A program made the position numbers and the translations under genes. A DNA stretch of 7,122 nucleotides from JBGTSJ01 sp041940305. GTDB lineage: Bacteria; Planctomycetota; Planctomycetia; Planctomycetales; Planctomycetaceae. Positions within the stretch are counted from its first letter, which is position 1. Each line of letters opens with the position of its first letter. This document shows positions 1-6,101 of this stretch, piece after piece. The stretch spans positions 1-7,122 of the forward strand of contig JBGTSJ010000051.1 in the NCBI GenBank assembly GCA_041940305.1, in the 5' to 3' direction. The notes under the pieces are model-generated. The model was not told where the DNA came from, did no database searches, and worked only from the letters and a program-made list of their open reading frames with translations.

Positions 1-2259
1 CAGGATGATGGCGTCTTCGAAGTTGAAGCCCTCCCACGACATGAACGCGACCAGCACGTTCCGGCCGAGGGCCAGCACGCCGTGCCGCGTCGCGGCGCTG
101 TCGGCCAGGATCTGCCCCTTCTTGACCCGGTCGCCGACGGAGACGATCGGCTTCTGATTGAGGCAGGTCCGCTCGTTGAGTCCGCGGAACTTGTCGAGAT
201 TATAGCGCTTGCCTTCGATCTCGATCCGCGTCGCGTCCACGTAGGTGACTTTGCCGCTGCGCTCCGCGCGGGGCAGCATGCCGGAGAACTGAGTGACCGT
301 ATCCTCCAGGCCGGTGCCGACGACCGGAGGCTCCGTGATCAGCAGCGGCACCGCCTGCCGCTGCATGTTCGAGCCCATCAGCGCGCGGTTGGCGTCGTCG
401 TGCTCCAGGAACGGAATCAGCCCGGCCGAGATGCCGACCATCTGCGCGGGGGCGATGTCGATGTACTGGACTTGCTTGGCTTCGACCCAATGCACGTCGT
501 TGCGATAGCGGGCGAGGACGCGGTCATCGGTGATCTTTCCCTTCTCGACCGGCGTATCGGCCGGCGCCACGTACACCTCCGACTCCTCATCGGCGCGAAG
601 CCACTCGACCTCGTCGATGATCTTCCCGTTGTTCACCTTGCGGTACGGGGTGATCAAGAAGCCGTAGTCGTCCACCTTGGCATAGATGCTCAGCGACGAG
701 ATGAGGCCGATGTTCGTGCCTTCGGGTGTCTCAATCGGGCAGATGCGGCCGTAGTGGGAGATGTGCACGTCGCGGACTTCGAAGCCCGCCCGCTTGCGGT
801 TGAGACCGCCTGGGCCGAGGGCCGACAGCCGCCGCTCGTGCGTGAGCATCGACAACGGATTCGTCTGGTCGACCACCTGCGACAGCTCGCTGCGGCCGAA
901 GAAGAACTCGATCGCCGCCGAGACGCTCTTGGGATTCACGAGCGTGCGGGGCGTCATTTCTTCGACGTCCTTGAGGCTCATCCGCTCCTGCACGGTGCGG
1001 CGGAGCTTGAGGAAGCCCTTGCGGATCTCGTCCTGGGCGAGCTCGTCGATCGTGCGCAGGCGGCGGTTGCCGAGGTTGTCAATGTCGTCCACCTGCACCG
1101 ACGGGTCGCCGACGCGCAGCTTGACCAGGTAGCGGATGGCGTTGACGAAGTCCTCCGAGCGGAGCGTCATCGCATCGTCCGGCACGTCCTGGTTGAACTT
1201 GCGGTTGATGCGGAAACGCCCGACGCGCCCCAGACGGTAGCGGTTGACGTCGAAGAACTTCTCCTTGAACAGGTCGATCGCCTTCTCCAGCTGCGGCGGA
1301 TTGCCCGGACGCAGTCGCTGGTAGATCTTGAGCAGCGCTTCCTCGTGGCTGGCCGTGCGGTCTTCGATGACGCTGTTGATGATCAGCTGGTCGTCAGCCT
1401 TCTCGATGACCTCGACCGACTTGATCCCGGACTCGGCAATCTCGGCCGCGAGCGCCTTGGTGATGGGGTGGGCGCACTCGACGATGATCTCACCACAGCG
1501 CTCGTGACCGGCGGGATAAATCACGTCCTCGGCCGCATACTTGCCCACGAGCGCCTCGGCCTCGTCGGACTTCTGCACCTTGGTCGCTTTAACCGGATAG
1601 AACAGCTTGATGAGGGCGTTGTCGCTGGAGTACTCCGGCTCCATGGCGCGGAGCAGCGTCATGGCGGAGAACTTGCCGCTCTGGTCGATACGAACGCCGA
1701 GCGCCTCCTTCTTGCTGACGGCGAGCTCGATCCAGCTGCCGCGCTCCGGAATGACGCGGCAGGAGTACGTCTTCCGGTCCCCCTGCTCGATGGTCATCAT
1801 GAAGTCGACGCCGGGAGAGCGATGCAGCTGGCTCACGACGACGCGCTCGGCGCCATTGATGATGAACTCGCCCCCACCCAGCATGATCGGCATGTCGCCG
1901 AGGTAGACTTCCTCTTCGATCGGCTGCTCCTTCACCAGACGCAGCCAGACCCGAAACGGACGACCGTACGTCAGCCGAAGCTGGCGGCACTCGGTCGGCG
2001 TATACCGCGGCTTGCCGAGCTCATACCGCACGTACTCGAGCTTGTACTGCTGATCGTAGCTGACGACCGGAAAGACCTCGCGGAGGATCTCCTCGAGACC
2101 CTGGTTCGTACGCTGGTCCGGGCGCTTCTCCACCTGGAGAAAGCGGGCGTACGACTCCGTCTGAATCTGCGTCAGATCGGAGAGCTCGAAGTCATTCTGA
2201 ATGCGGCCAAAGCTTTTGACCTCGTTAAACTTGAGCGTCCGCTGGGTGGAAACCGGCAT
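1..2259 (-). CDS. rpoB: RNA polymerase beta subunit, N-terminal 753 codons (partial)
   Basis: This is the beta subunit of the core RNA polymerase, which forms one jaw of the DNA channel and part of the catalytic centre. The frame is open from an ATG at 2259 to the window edge, so the 3' part of the gene is missing. The N-terminus reads MPVSTQRTLKFNEVKSFGRI. The rifampicin-pocket segment is intact: SELSQVVDQTNPLS is followed by THERRLSALGPGG, with D464, H474 and S479 matching E. coli D516, H526 and S531, which predicts a drug-sensitive type pocket. HYGRICPIETPEG (502-514) and NFEDA near the edge (E748, D749, matching E. coli E813, D814) are also canonical. The start is supported by GAGGG 4 nt upstream (2264-2268). 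An overlapping ATG at 2270 is out of frame. No frameshift is visible. rpoC is expected beyond the edge. Confidence 0.98.
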   Translation of the reverse strand, partial: MPVSTQRTLKFNEVKSFGRIQNDFELSDLTQIQTESYARFLQVEKRPDQRTNQGLEEILREVFPVVSYDQQYKLEYVRYELGKPRYTPTECRQLRLTYGRPFRVWLRLVKEQPIEEEVYLGDMPIMLGGGEFIINGAERVVVSQLHRSPGVDFMMTIEQGDRKTYSCRVIPERGSWIELAVSKKEALGVRIDQSGKFSAMTLLRAMEPEYSSDNALIKLFYPVKATKVQKSDEAEALVGKYAAEDVIYPAGHERCGEIIVECAHPITKALAAEIAESGIKSVEVIEKADDQLIINSVIEDRTASHEEALLKIYQRLRPGNPPQLEKAIDLFKEKFFDVNRYRLGRVGRFRINRKFNQDVPDDAMTLRSEDFVNAIRYLVKLRVGDPSVQVDDIDNLGNRRLRTIDELAQDEIRKGFLKLRRTVQERMSLKDVEEMTPRTLVNPKSVSAAIEFFFGRSELSQVVDQTNPLSMLTHERRLSALGPGGLNRKRAGFEVRDVHISHYGRICPIETPEGTNIGLISSLSIYAKVDDYGFLITPYRKVNNGKIIDEVEWLRADEESEVYVAPADTPVEKGKITDDRVLARYRNDVHWVEAKQVQYIDIAPAQMVGISAGLIPFLEHDDANRALMGSNMQRQAVPLLITEPPVVGTGLEDTVTQFSGMLPRAERSGKVTYVDATRIEIEGKRYNLDKFRGLNERTCLNQKPIVSVGDRVKKGQILADSAATRHGVLALGRNVLVAFMSWEGFNFEDAIIL

Positions 2260-2263
2260 GCAA

Positions 2264-2268
2264 CCCTC
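2264..2268 (-). promoter_or_regulatory. rpoB ribosome binding site
   Basis: GAGGG on the minus strand lies 4 nt before the rpoB ATG. It fixes this start over the out-of-frame ATG at 2270, which overlaps the site. Confidence 0.7.
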
Positions 2269-2287
2269 ATCAGGAAACCGACTCGCT

Positions 2288-2312
2288 GCAGCGGCGTGCG
2301 TCGCACCGCTGC
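2288..2312 (-). promoter_or_regulatory. GC-rich hairpin in the rpoB leader
   Basis: Seven perfect base pairs (GCAGCGG at 2288-2294 with CCGCTGC at 2306-2312) enclose an 11-nt loop that can itself pair further (GTG with CAC). The hairpin sits 28 nt before the rpoB start codon. No T tract follows, so it is not a classical intrinsic terminator. It could be an mRNA processing site, a stabilising 5' structure or a translational control element, and the sequence does not decide between these. Confidence 0.5.
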
Positions 2313-2515
2313 GTGCAAACCATTCATCAGCTGCGACGTGCTGGCATGGACAAACGACAGTGCCGCCCGGGATAGCGGCCAAGCCCGTGGACGGCGAAGA
2401 GAGGCGAAAGTGGAGAAAGCGGCATCAGCGAGCGGTTCGTCGAAACACGTTCAACCAATAAAGGACCTCTCGCGAGCGTCCGAATCGGGCAGCCGCGCTT
2501 CGTGCGATTGGCGGT

Positions 2516-2530
2516 CGCGGCAATGCCGCG
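2516..2530 (-). other. 6-bp GC hairpin in the rplL-rpoB spacer
   Basis: CGCGGC (2516-2521) and GCCGCG (2525-2530) flank a 3-nt loop. It is a compact, very stable stem without a T tract. It may be a pause or processing element, or simply a by-product of GC-rich sequence. Confidence 0.3.
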
Positions 2531-2694
2531 GCGCGCACTCCGCCCCTCGGCAACGTCGCCCCGGCGGCCGGCACCCCTCCATAACTCCGTCAAACCGGCC
2601 CCTTTCCGGCTCAGGTGCAGCTGGGACACGGTGCGGCGCGCGGCGAAACGCTCCCTGCCCGCCCCGATCGCCGCTGCGCCCATCCCAGTCCGGA

Positions 2695-2722
2695 ATTATG
2701 ACAATTCGTCCGCAGACGGCAA
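2695..2722 (-). promoter_or_regulatory. candidate sigma70-type promoter upstream of rpoB
   Basis: On the minus strand TTGCCG (2722-2717) is followed after 16 nt by CATAAT (2700-2695). The second hexamer is one base from the TATAAT consensus and lies in one of the few AT-rich patches of an otherwise GC-rich spacer. Transcription would start near 2688 and give a leader of about 430 nt before rpoB. A 5-bp inverted repeat (TCTCC 2724-2728, GGAGA 2734-2738) abuts the upstream edge of the -35 hexamer and could be an operator or chance. This is a motif match only; no start site is known. Confidence 0.45.
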
Positions 2723-2852
2723 GTCTCCCGACCGGAGATTCCGAAAACGGACTCTGTTCGCCAACCGCGACCGTGAGGAGCGGACGTGCGCTGACCTCCC
2801 GGCCGTCCTCCGACGAGCGCGCCTGGCGAAACGTCGCGTCGAAAGCGATTGG

Positions 2853-3269
2853 TTACTTCACCTCGACTTCGGCACCGGCGTCGGTCAGTTCCTTCTTGAT
2901 CTTCTCGGCCTCTTCCTTGGAGACGGCCTGCTTGACCGGCTTGGGAGCGCCTTCGACCAGCTCCTTGGCCTCTTTGAGGCCCAGGCCGGTGATGCTGCGC
3001 ACCGCCTTGATGACGCCAATCTTGTTGTCGCCGAATGCCTTGAGCACGACGTCGAACTCGGTCTGCTCCGCGGCCTTGGCCGGCCCGTCGCCGTCGCCGC
3101 TGGCGGGAGCCGCCATCATCACGCCGCCGCCGGCGGGCTCGATGCCGTGAACTTCCTTCAGGTAGTCGGCCAGAGCCTTGGCCTGGAGCAGCGTCAGGCC
3201 GACGAGCTTGTCGCCCATCTCTTTGGTGGAATCGTCGAACTCGCGGGTCGTTGCCTCAGCAGTCGCCAT
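2853..3269 (-). CDS. rplL: 50S ribosomal protein L7/L12
   Basis: This is the multi-copy stalk protein, which recruits and activates the translational GTPases EF-Tu, EF-G and IF2. The product has 138 residues, slightly longer than the usual 120-130. The N-terminal dimerisation and L10-binding domain (about 12-45: MGDKLVGLTLLQAKALADYL) is followed by a Gly/Ala/Asp-rich flexible hinge (about 46-68). The conserved C-terminal factor-binding domain follows (about 69-138), with FDVVLKAFGDNKIGVIKAVR and GLGLKEAKELVEGAPKPVK. An in-frame ATG 27 nt further upstream exists, but the ATG at 3269 has AAGGGAG at an 8-nt spacing and gives the family-like N-terminus. A 141-nt spacer with a long hairpin separates it from rplJ. 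L12 is normally needed in several-fold excess over L10, so its own strong ribosome binding site makes sense. Confidence 0.98.
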   Translation of the reverse strand: MATAEATTREFDDSTKEMGDKLVGLTLLQAKALADYLKEVHGIEPAGGGVMMAAPASGDGDGPAKAAEQTEFDVVLKAFGDNKIGVIKAVRSITGLGLKEAKELVEGAPKPVKQAVSKEEAEKIKKELTDAGAEVEVK

Positions 3270-3277
3270 GGTGGGGT

Positions 3278-3284
3278 CTCCCTT
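3278..3284 (-). promoter_or_regulatory. rplL ribosome binding site
   Basis: AAGGGAG on the minus strand lies 8 nt from the ATG at 3269. It is the strongest Shine-Dalgarno match in the window and selects this start over the in-frame upstream ATG. Confidence 0.8.
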
Positions 3285-3299
3285 AACAGCAGTCACTTT

Positions 3300-3379
3300 G
3301 GTTGATGGTTTATGGTTGATCGTCGATGGCGGACGGCTGGCGGATGAACTCCCCAGCCCTCAACCACAAACCCTCAACC
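3300..3379 (-). repeat. long hairpin of 7-nt words between rplJ and rplL (element H1)
   Basis: Twenty-nucleotide arms (3300-3319 GGTTGATGGTTTATGGTTGA and 3360-3379 TCAACCACAAACCCTCAACC) match at 18 of 20 positions. In coding-strand RNA one of the two differences becomes a G-U pair. A nested 6-bp stem (GGCTGG 3335-3340, CCAGCC 3353-3358) places CGGATGAACTC (3341-3351) in the apical loop. Read on the coding strand the 5' arm is a run of degenerate heptads: GGGTTGA, GGGTTTG, TGGTTGA, GGGCTGG. The G tracts could also form a G-quadruplex. The element ends 30 nt before the rplL start codon. It has no coding potential and no T tract. Confidence 0.8.
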
Positions 3380-3410
3380 CGTCATTTGAATTGAAACTGT
3401 GATCGCGGAT

Positions 3411-3956
3411 TCAGGCGGCCGCTTCTGGGGCGGGCTCACCTTCGCCTTCCTTGTCGCCCATCGCCTTGAGTTGGCCGGAGATGGTTCCTCCCGGACCGAG
3501 CAGAGCGCCGGCGAGGCGGGCGCCCGGGCTGAGCAGCAGCCCGGCGATCTGGCCGATGAGTTCCAGCCGGCCGGGGCTCTTGCTCAGCTCGACCACGCCT
3601 TTGGCGTCAACGACCTGACCTTCGACCGAGCCCCCTTTGATCTGCAGCTGCTCGAGCTGCTTGGCCCACTTCGAAATTTCCTTCGAGAGGGCGACGATGT
3701 CCTCGCCGCCCCACACGATCGTGGAGGGGCCTTCGAGCACGCTCTCCATCGAGGCAGCACCGGCCTCCTGCAGGGCCCGCCGCGCCAGCGTGTTCTTCAC
3801 CTGGAGCAGCTGGATCCCTTTGGAACGCAGCGACAGCCGCAACTGGTTGTCCGTGATCGCGTCCAGCCTGGACGAATCGACAACGAGCACGTCCCGACTC
3901 TCCCCCAGTCTCTGGCGGATGTCGTTGATGATCATTTCCTTGACGACTTTGCTCAT
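3411..3956 (-). CDS. rplJ: 50S ribosomal protein L10
   Basis: L10 is the base of the ribosomal stalk. It binds 23S rRNA next to L11 and carries the L7/L12 dimers. The product has 181 residues, a little longer than E. coli L10 (165). The rRNA-binding N-terminal domain shows MSKVVKEMIINDIRQRL, KGIQLLQVKNTLARRAL (46-62) and GPSTIVWGGED (76-86), all typical of the family. The C-terminal helix that binds L12 lies near 133-167, followed by a short acidic Ala/Pro/Glu-rich tail. The ATG at 3956 is the natural family start, but no good Shine-Dalgarno sequence precedes it. Translation may therefore depend on the leader structure. In many bacteria L10(L12)4 represses its own mRNA leader. Here the 105-nt spacer before the gene is largely taken up by an inverted repeat doublet. 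Confidence 0.98.
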   Translation of the reverse strand: MSKVVKEMIINDIRQRLGESRDVLVVDSSRLDAITDNQLRLSLRSKGIQLLQVKNTLARRALQEAGAASMESVLEGPSTIVWGGEDIVALSKEISKWAKQLEQLQIKGGSVEGQVVDAKGVVELSKSPGRLELIGQIAGLLLSPGARLAGALLGPGGTISGQLKAMGDKEGEGEPAPEAAA

Positions 3957-3994
3957 GGCTGTCGCTGTGCCTGGATTGGTCGTTCGTCACGAGG

Positions 3995-4055
3995 GCGGCA
4001 GACGTCGGCCTGCCGAACTGGGGTCACAAGCGCTCGGCAGACTGACGTCTGCCGC
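3995..4055. repeat. REP-like inverted doublet (REPIN-like) in the rplA-rplJ spacer
   Basis: Two copies of a 20-nt palindromic unit lie in opposite orientation: CGGCAGACGTCGGCCTGCCG at 3996-4015, and at 4035-4054 a sequence whose reverse complement is CGGCAGACGTCAGTCTGCCG. The two differ at 2 of 20 positions. Together 3995-4016 and 4034-4055 pair as a 22-nt stem, with 12 perfect base pairs at the base, around a 17-nt loop. Each unit can also fold on its own. This architecture matches REP doublets or REPINs, which are short non-autonomous elements known from other bacteria. The alternative is an L10-binding autoregulatory leader, but the twofold repeat structure favours a dispersed element. Confidence 0.7.
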
Positions 4056-4061
4056 TCTTGG

Positions 4062-4769
4062 CTATGCGGCAATAATTGGAATTCCCGGCATCTGCGTGGC
4101 CGACAGCGTAATACTGCGGATGTAGACCCCTTTGGCCGCGTTCGGCTTGAGGCCGCGGATGTAATTCAGCAGGGCCTCGACATTGTCGGAGAGCTTGGTC
4201 TCGTCGAACGACATCTTGCCGACGATGCAGTGGACAATGCCGGCCGCATCGTTGCGGAATTCGACCTTGCCCGCCTTGTACTCACGGACGGCCGAGGCGA
4301 CGTCCTGCGTCACGGTGCCGGCCTTGGGGGACGGCATCAGTCCGCGGGGACCGAGCACACGTCCCAGGGGACCGACCACGCCCATCATGTCCGGAGAGGC
4401 GATCGCCACGTCGAATTCCATCCAGCCCTCTTTGATTTTGTCCGCCAGTTCCTTGCCGCCCACGTGATCGGCGCCCGCCTCCTTGGCGGCGTTCACGTTG
4501 GGACCCTGGCAGAAGACCAGCACCCGCTGCGACTTGCCAATGCCGTGCGGCAGCACGATCGAGCCGCGGACGAGCTGGTCGGCCTGCTTGGGGTCGATCC
4601 CCAGCCGCACCGCGAGTTCGACCGACTGGTCCACCTTCGAAGGTTTGATCGCCTTCGGCAGCCCTGTGGTGAGCCCTTTGAGCGCCTGCACGGCCGCAGG
4701 AACGTCCATCGGGGCGGGATTGCCGAGCTTTTGTGCGTAGGCTTTTTGACGCTTGGTCTGCTTGGCCAT
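4062..4769 (-). CDS. rplA: 50S ribosomal protein L1
   Basis: L1 builds the mobile L1 stalk on 23S rRNA next to the E site, where it moves deacylated tRNA out of the ribosome. In several bacteria it also represses its own L11-L1 mRNA. The product has 235 residues against 234 in E. coli. The N-terminus MAKQTKRQKA, the segment GSIVLPHGIGKSQRVLVF (69-86) and the family signature GRVLGPRGLMPSPKAGTVT (136-154) are all present, as is the C-terminal GVYIRSITLSATQMPG. The ATG at 4769 gives the usual N-terminus. A TTG four codons upstream is in frame but unlikely as a start. The ribosome binding site is weak (GAGAAG about 6 nt away). A 12-nt direct repeat spans the start region. The gene lies 108 nt after rplK. 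Confidence 0.98.
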   Translation of the reverse strand: MAKQTKRQKAYAQKLGNPAPMDVPAAVQALKGLTTGLPKAIKPSKVDQSVELAVRLGIDPKQADQLVRGSIVLPHGIGKSQRVLVFCQGPNVNAAKEAGADHVGGKELADKIKEGWMEFDVAIASPDMMGVVGPLGRVLGPRGLMPSPKAGTVTQDVASAVREYKAGKVEFRNDAAGIVHCIVGKMSFDETKLSDNVEALLNYIRGLKPNAAKGVYIRSITLSATQMPGIPIIAA

Positions 4770-4798
4770 TGATCTTCTCAATATACTGACGCTTGGTC
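4747..4798 (-). repeat. 12-nt direct repeat across the rplA start
   Basis: TGACGCTTGGTC occurs at 4747-4758, inside rplA codons 4-8, and again at 4787-4798 in the untranslated leader, 40 nt apart. On the coding strand both read GACCAAGCGTCA. The copies flank the start codon. This could be a small local duplication or a paired regulatory sequence, and chance cannot be excluded. Confidence 0.5.
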
Positions 4799-4877
4799 GC
4801 GTCGCGCTCCACTATCGAATCGCGGCCAAACGGAAGGGGGCAACCGTTCGACACTCACCCAATCCACCACCGTTGGC

Positions 4878-5303
4878 TCAATCCACAACTTCAATTCCCA
4901 TGCTCCGGGCGGTGCCGGCAATGACTTTCATCGCCTGCTCCTGACTGGAGGCGTTCATATCTTCCTGTTTCGTCTTGGCGATCTCCGCCAGCTGGGCCTG
5001 CGTGACGCGGCCAACCTTTTCCGCCTTGGGATTCGCCGCCCCCTTGGCGATCTGGGCGGCCTGCTTCAGCAGCACCGACGCCGGCGGGCTCTTGACGACG
5101 AACTCGAACGTCCGGTCGTTGTAGATGGTAATGAGGGCAGGCACGATCGTGCCGTTGAGCGGCCGCGTGCGCTCATTGAACTGCTGCACGAACTGGCCGA
5201 TGTTCACGCCATGCGGTCCGAGCGACGTTCCGACCGGCGGCGCGGGCGTTGCCTGCCCGGCCGGGATCTGGACCTTGACTGTGGTGACAACCTGCTTCGC
5301 CAT
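4878..5303 (-). CDS. rplK: 50S ribosomal protein L11
   Basis: L11 binds the GTPase-associated centre of 23S rRNA together with L10, and takes part in factor binding and in RelA activation. It is also the contact point of thiostrepton-type antibiotics. The product has 141 residues, one fewer than in E. coli. The N-terminal domain carries the proline-rich segment TPAPPVGTSLGPHGVNIGQF (19-38). The C-terminal rRNA-binding domain includes KSPPASVLLKQAA and ends GTARSMGIEVVD. P22 is kept, but the usual P26 is Thr and the following residues are also changed. The ATG at 5303 is supported by AGGGTGA (5307-5313). The gene follows nusG by 127 nt and precedes rplA by 108 nt, the usual order. Confidence 0.98.
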   Translation of the reverse strand: MAKQVVTTVKVQIPAGQATPAPPVGTSLGPHGVNIGQFVQQFNERTRPLNGTIVPALITIYNDRTFEFVVKSPPASVLLKQAAQIAKGAANPKAEKVGRVTQAQLAEIAKTKQEDMNASSQEQAMKVIAGTARSMGIEVVD

Positions 5304-5306
5304 GAA

Positions 5307-5313
5307 TCACCCT
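5307..5313 (-). promoter_or_regulatory. rplK ribosome binding site
   Basis: AGGGTGA on the minus strand lies just before the ATG at 5303, with the AGGG core 6 nt away. This is a good Shine-Dalgarno match. Confidence 0.7.
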
Positions 5314-5371
5314 GATGTTTCGACGCCGTCTCCGCAGTGAGCCGTTCGCTGTGCCCCATTCGCCGGAGAGT

Positions 5372-5388
5372 CGCGGCCGTTGGCCGCG
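5372..5388 (-). other. 7-bp hairpin in the nusG-rplK spacer
   Basis: CGCGGCC (5372-5378) and GGCCGCG (5382-5388) flank a 3-nt loop. An outer pair CCGTTC (5342-5347) and GAACGG (5392-5397) can bracket a longer folded leader. No T tract follows. The position 5' of the L11-L1 genes suggests a possible leader element, for instance for L1 autoregulation, but no L1-binding consensus was recognised. Confidence 0.4.
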
Positions 5389-5400
5389 GCTGAACGGGAG

Positions 5401-5432
5401 GAGTCGTCGACCGCGCTCCGACGCGACGACTC
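5401..5432 (-). other. 9-bp hairpin overlapping the nusG stop codon
   Basis: GAGTCGTCG (5401-5409) pairs perfectly with CGACGACTC (5424-5432) around a 14-nt loop. The arm overlaps two bases of the nusG stop codon (5431-5433). There is no T tract, so it is more likely a 3'-end stabiliser, pause or processing hairpin than an intrinsic terminator. Confidence 0.45.
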
Positions 5433-6027
5433 AGATCTTTTCGACCTGCCAGTGCTCCAGTTCAACCTCGGTCGATCGACCAAAGATCTCGATCATCACC
5501 TTCACCTTGCCGCTGGTCTCGTCCAGGGCATCCACGGCCCCCTCGAAACTCTCGAATGCGCCTTCTTTGACTTTCACCGTGTCGCCGATCTGCACGGTGA
5601 ACTTGACCACCGGCGTGACCGCCTGCTCCTCTTCTCCCGCTTCTCCCCGGCCCAGCATCCGCATGACTTCGGACTCGGCCATCGGGCTCGGCTTGCCGGC
5701 TGCTCCGGTGAAGTCCCCGACCCCGCTGGTGTCCCGGACCAGATACCACGACTCCTCAGTGAGCCGCATCTGGATCATCATGTAGCCCGGAAACAGCTTC
5801 TGTTCTTTGACTTTCTTCTTGCCCCCCTTGGTCTCGACCACCTTCTCGGTCGGGATGACGATCTCGCCGAAATACTCTTCGAGGCCTTCGCGCTTGATCC
5901 GCCGGAGGAGCGAGTCCCGGATGGATTTCTCCCGGTTGCTCTGCACCTTGAGCACGAACCACTGCATGCCGGCGTCGTCAGCAGACGCGCCGCCGGCCGT
6001 TGTCTCGTTCATGGGGGTGCTCATCAT
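5431..6027 (-). CDS. nusG: transcription termination/antitermination factor NusG
   Basis: NusG binds the clamp of RNA polymerase through its NGN domain. Its KOW domain contacts ribosomal protein S10 or Rho, linking transcription to translation or termination. The product has 198 residues from the longest start. The NGN domain begins near 21 (MQWFVLKVQSNREKSI) and includes FPGYMMIQM (79-87) and a GKPSPM motif (111-116). The KOW domain covers about 147-198 (IGDTVKVKEGAFESFEGAVD). Three ATGs (6027, 6024, 6012) are possible starts, and none has a clear ribosome binding site. The first about 20 residues are a poorly conserved Ser/Thr/Gly/Ala/Asp-rich extension, so the exact start is uncertain. The gene is 74 nt after secE, the standard pairing. 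Confidence 0.97.
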   Translation of the reverse strand: MMSTPMNETTAGGASADDAGMQWFVLKVQSNREKSIRDSLLRRIKREGLEEYFGEIVIPTEKVVETKGGKKKVKEQKLFPGYMMIQMRLTEESWYLVRDTSGVGDFTGAAGKPSPMAESEVMRMLGRGEAGEEEQAVTPVVKFTVQIGDTVKVKEGAFESFEGAVDALDETSGKVKVMIEIFGRSTEVELEHWQVEKI

Positions 6028-6065
6028 GGGGAATCAGGTCAACGTTTTCAAGCAACAGCAGATGA

Positions 6066-6088
6066 GCGGCGGGTTCAACCCCCGCCGC
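6066..6088. repeat. GC-rich palindrome in the secE-nusG spacer
   Basis: GCGGCGGG (6066-6073) pairs perfectly with CCCGCCGC (6081-6088) around a 7-nt loop. An alternative central palindrome is GGGTTCAACCC (6071-6081). It is flanked by unremarkable sequence and lacks a T tract, so it is a weak candidate for a terminator. Its compact form resembles a single REP-type palindromic unit, different in sequence from the doublet at 3995-4055. Confidence 0.55.
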
Positions 6089-6101
6089 ACGTTGAGGGCG
6101 A

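Larger units (their letters stand above)
2260..2852. other. 593-nt rplL-rpoB intergenic region without a convincing gene
   Basis: No reading frame here looks like a real protein. The longest minus-strand frame (2683 to 2327) encodes an Arg/Gly/Ala-rich chain with no recognisable domain and no good ribosome binding site. In the well-studied enterobacterial operon the rplL-rpoB spacer carries an attenuator and an RNase III site, so a regulatory leader is a reasonable expectation. What can be seen is a promoter-like pair of hexamers at 2695-2722, a small inverted repeat just upstream of it (2724-2738), a 6-bp hairpin (2516-2530) and a 7-bp hairpin close to rpoB (2288-2312). Confidence 0.7.

Noticed and set aside
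2327..2683. A possible 118-residue minus-strand protein between rplL and rpoB
   Set aside because: Composition is Arg/Gly/Ala-rich with no motif and no good ribosome binding site. It contains the GC hairpin at 2516-2530 and ends inside the rpoB leader. More likely leader sequence.
82..3150. A 1022-codon open frame on the plus strand
   Set aside because: It is codon-aligned antisense to rpoB, so a stop would require sense codons TTA, CTA or TCA, which this GC-rich gene avoids. Its product is a low-complexity, Asp/Leu/Arg-rich chain without a recognisable domain, and it runs through the rpoB leader into rplL.
3995..4055. A CRISPR repeat pair
   Set aside because: Only two units, in inverted orientation, with a 19-nt gap and no further copies or cas genes. 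The arrangement fits a REP doublet.
3399..4772. A 457-codon plus-strand frame
   Set aside because: It is antisense to rplJ and rplA, which are unmistakable on the other strand, and crosses their spacer repeat. Same codon-aligned shadow effect.
4770..4781. A TTG start for rplA four codons upstream
   Set aside because: It adds MRRS before the standard MAKQTKRQK N-terminus and has no better ribosome binding site.
6066..6088. An intrinsic terminator between secE and nusG
   Set aside because: The stem is strong, but no T tract follows in the direction of transcription, and secE-nusG are normally co-transcribed. Reported as a palindrome instead.
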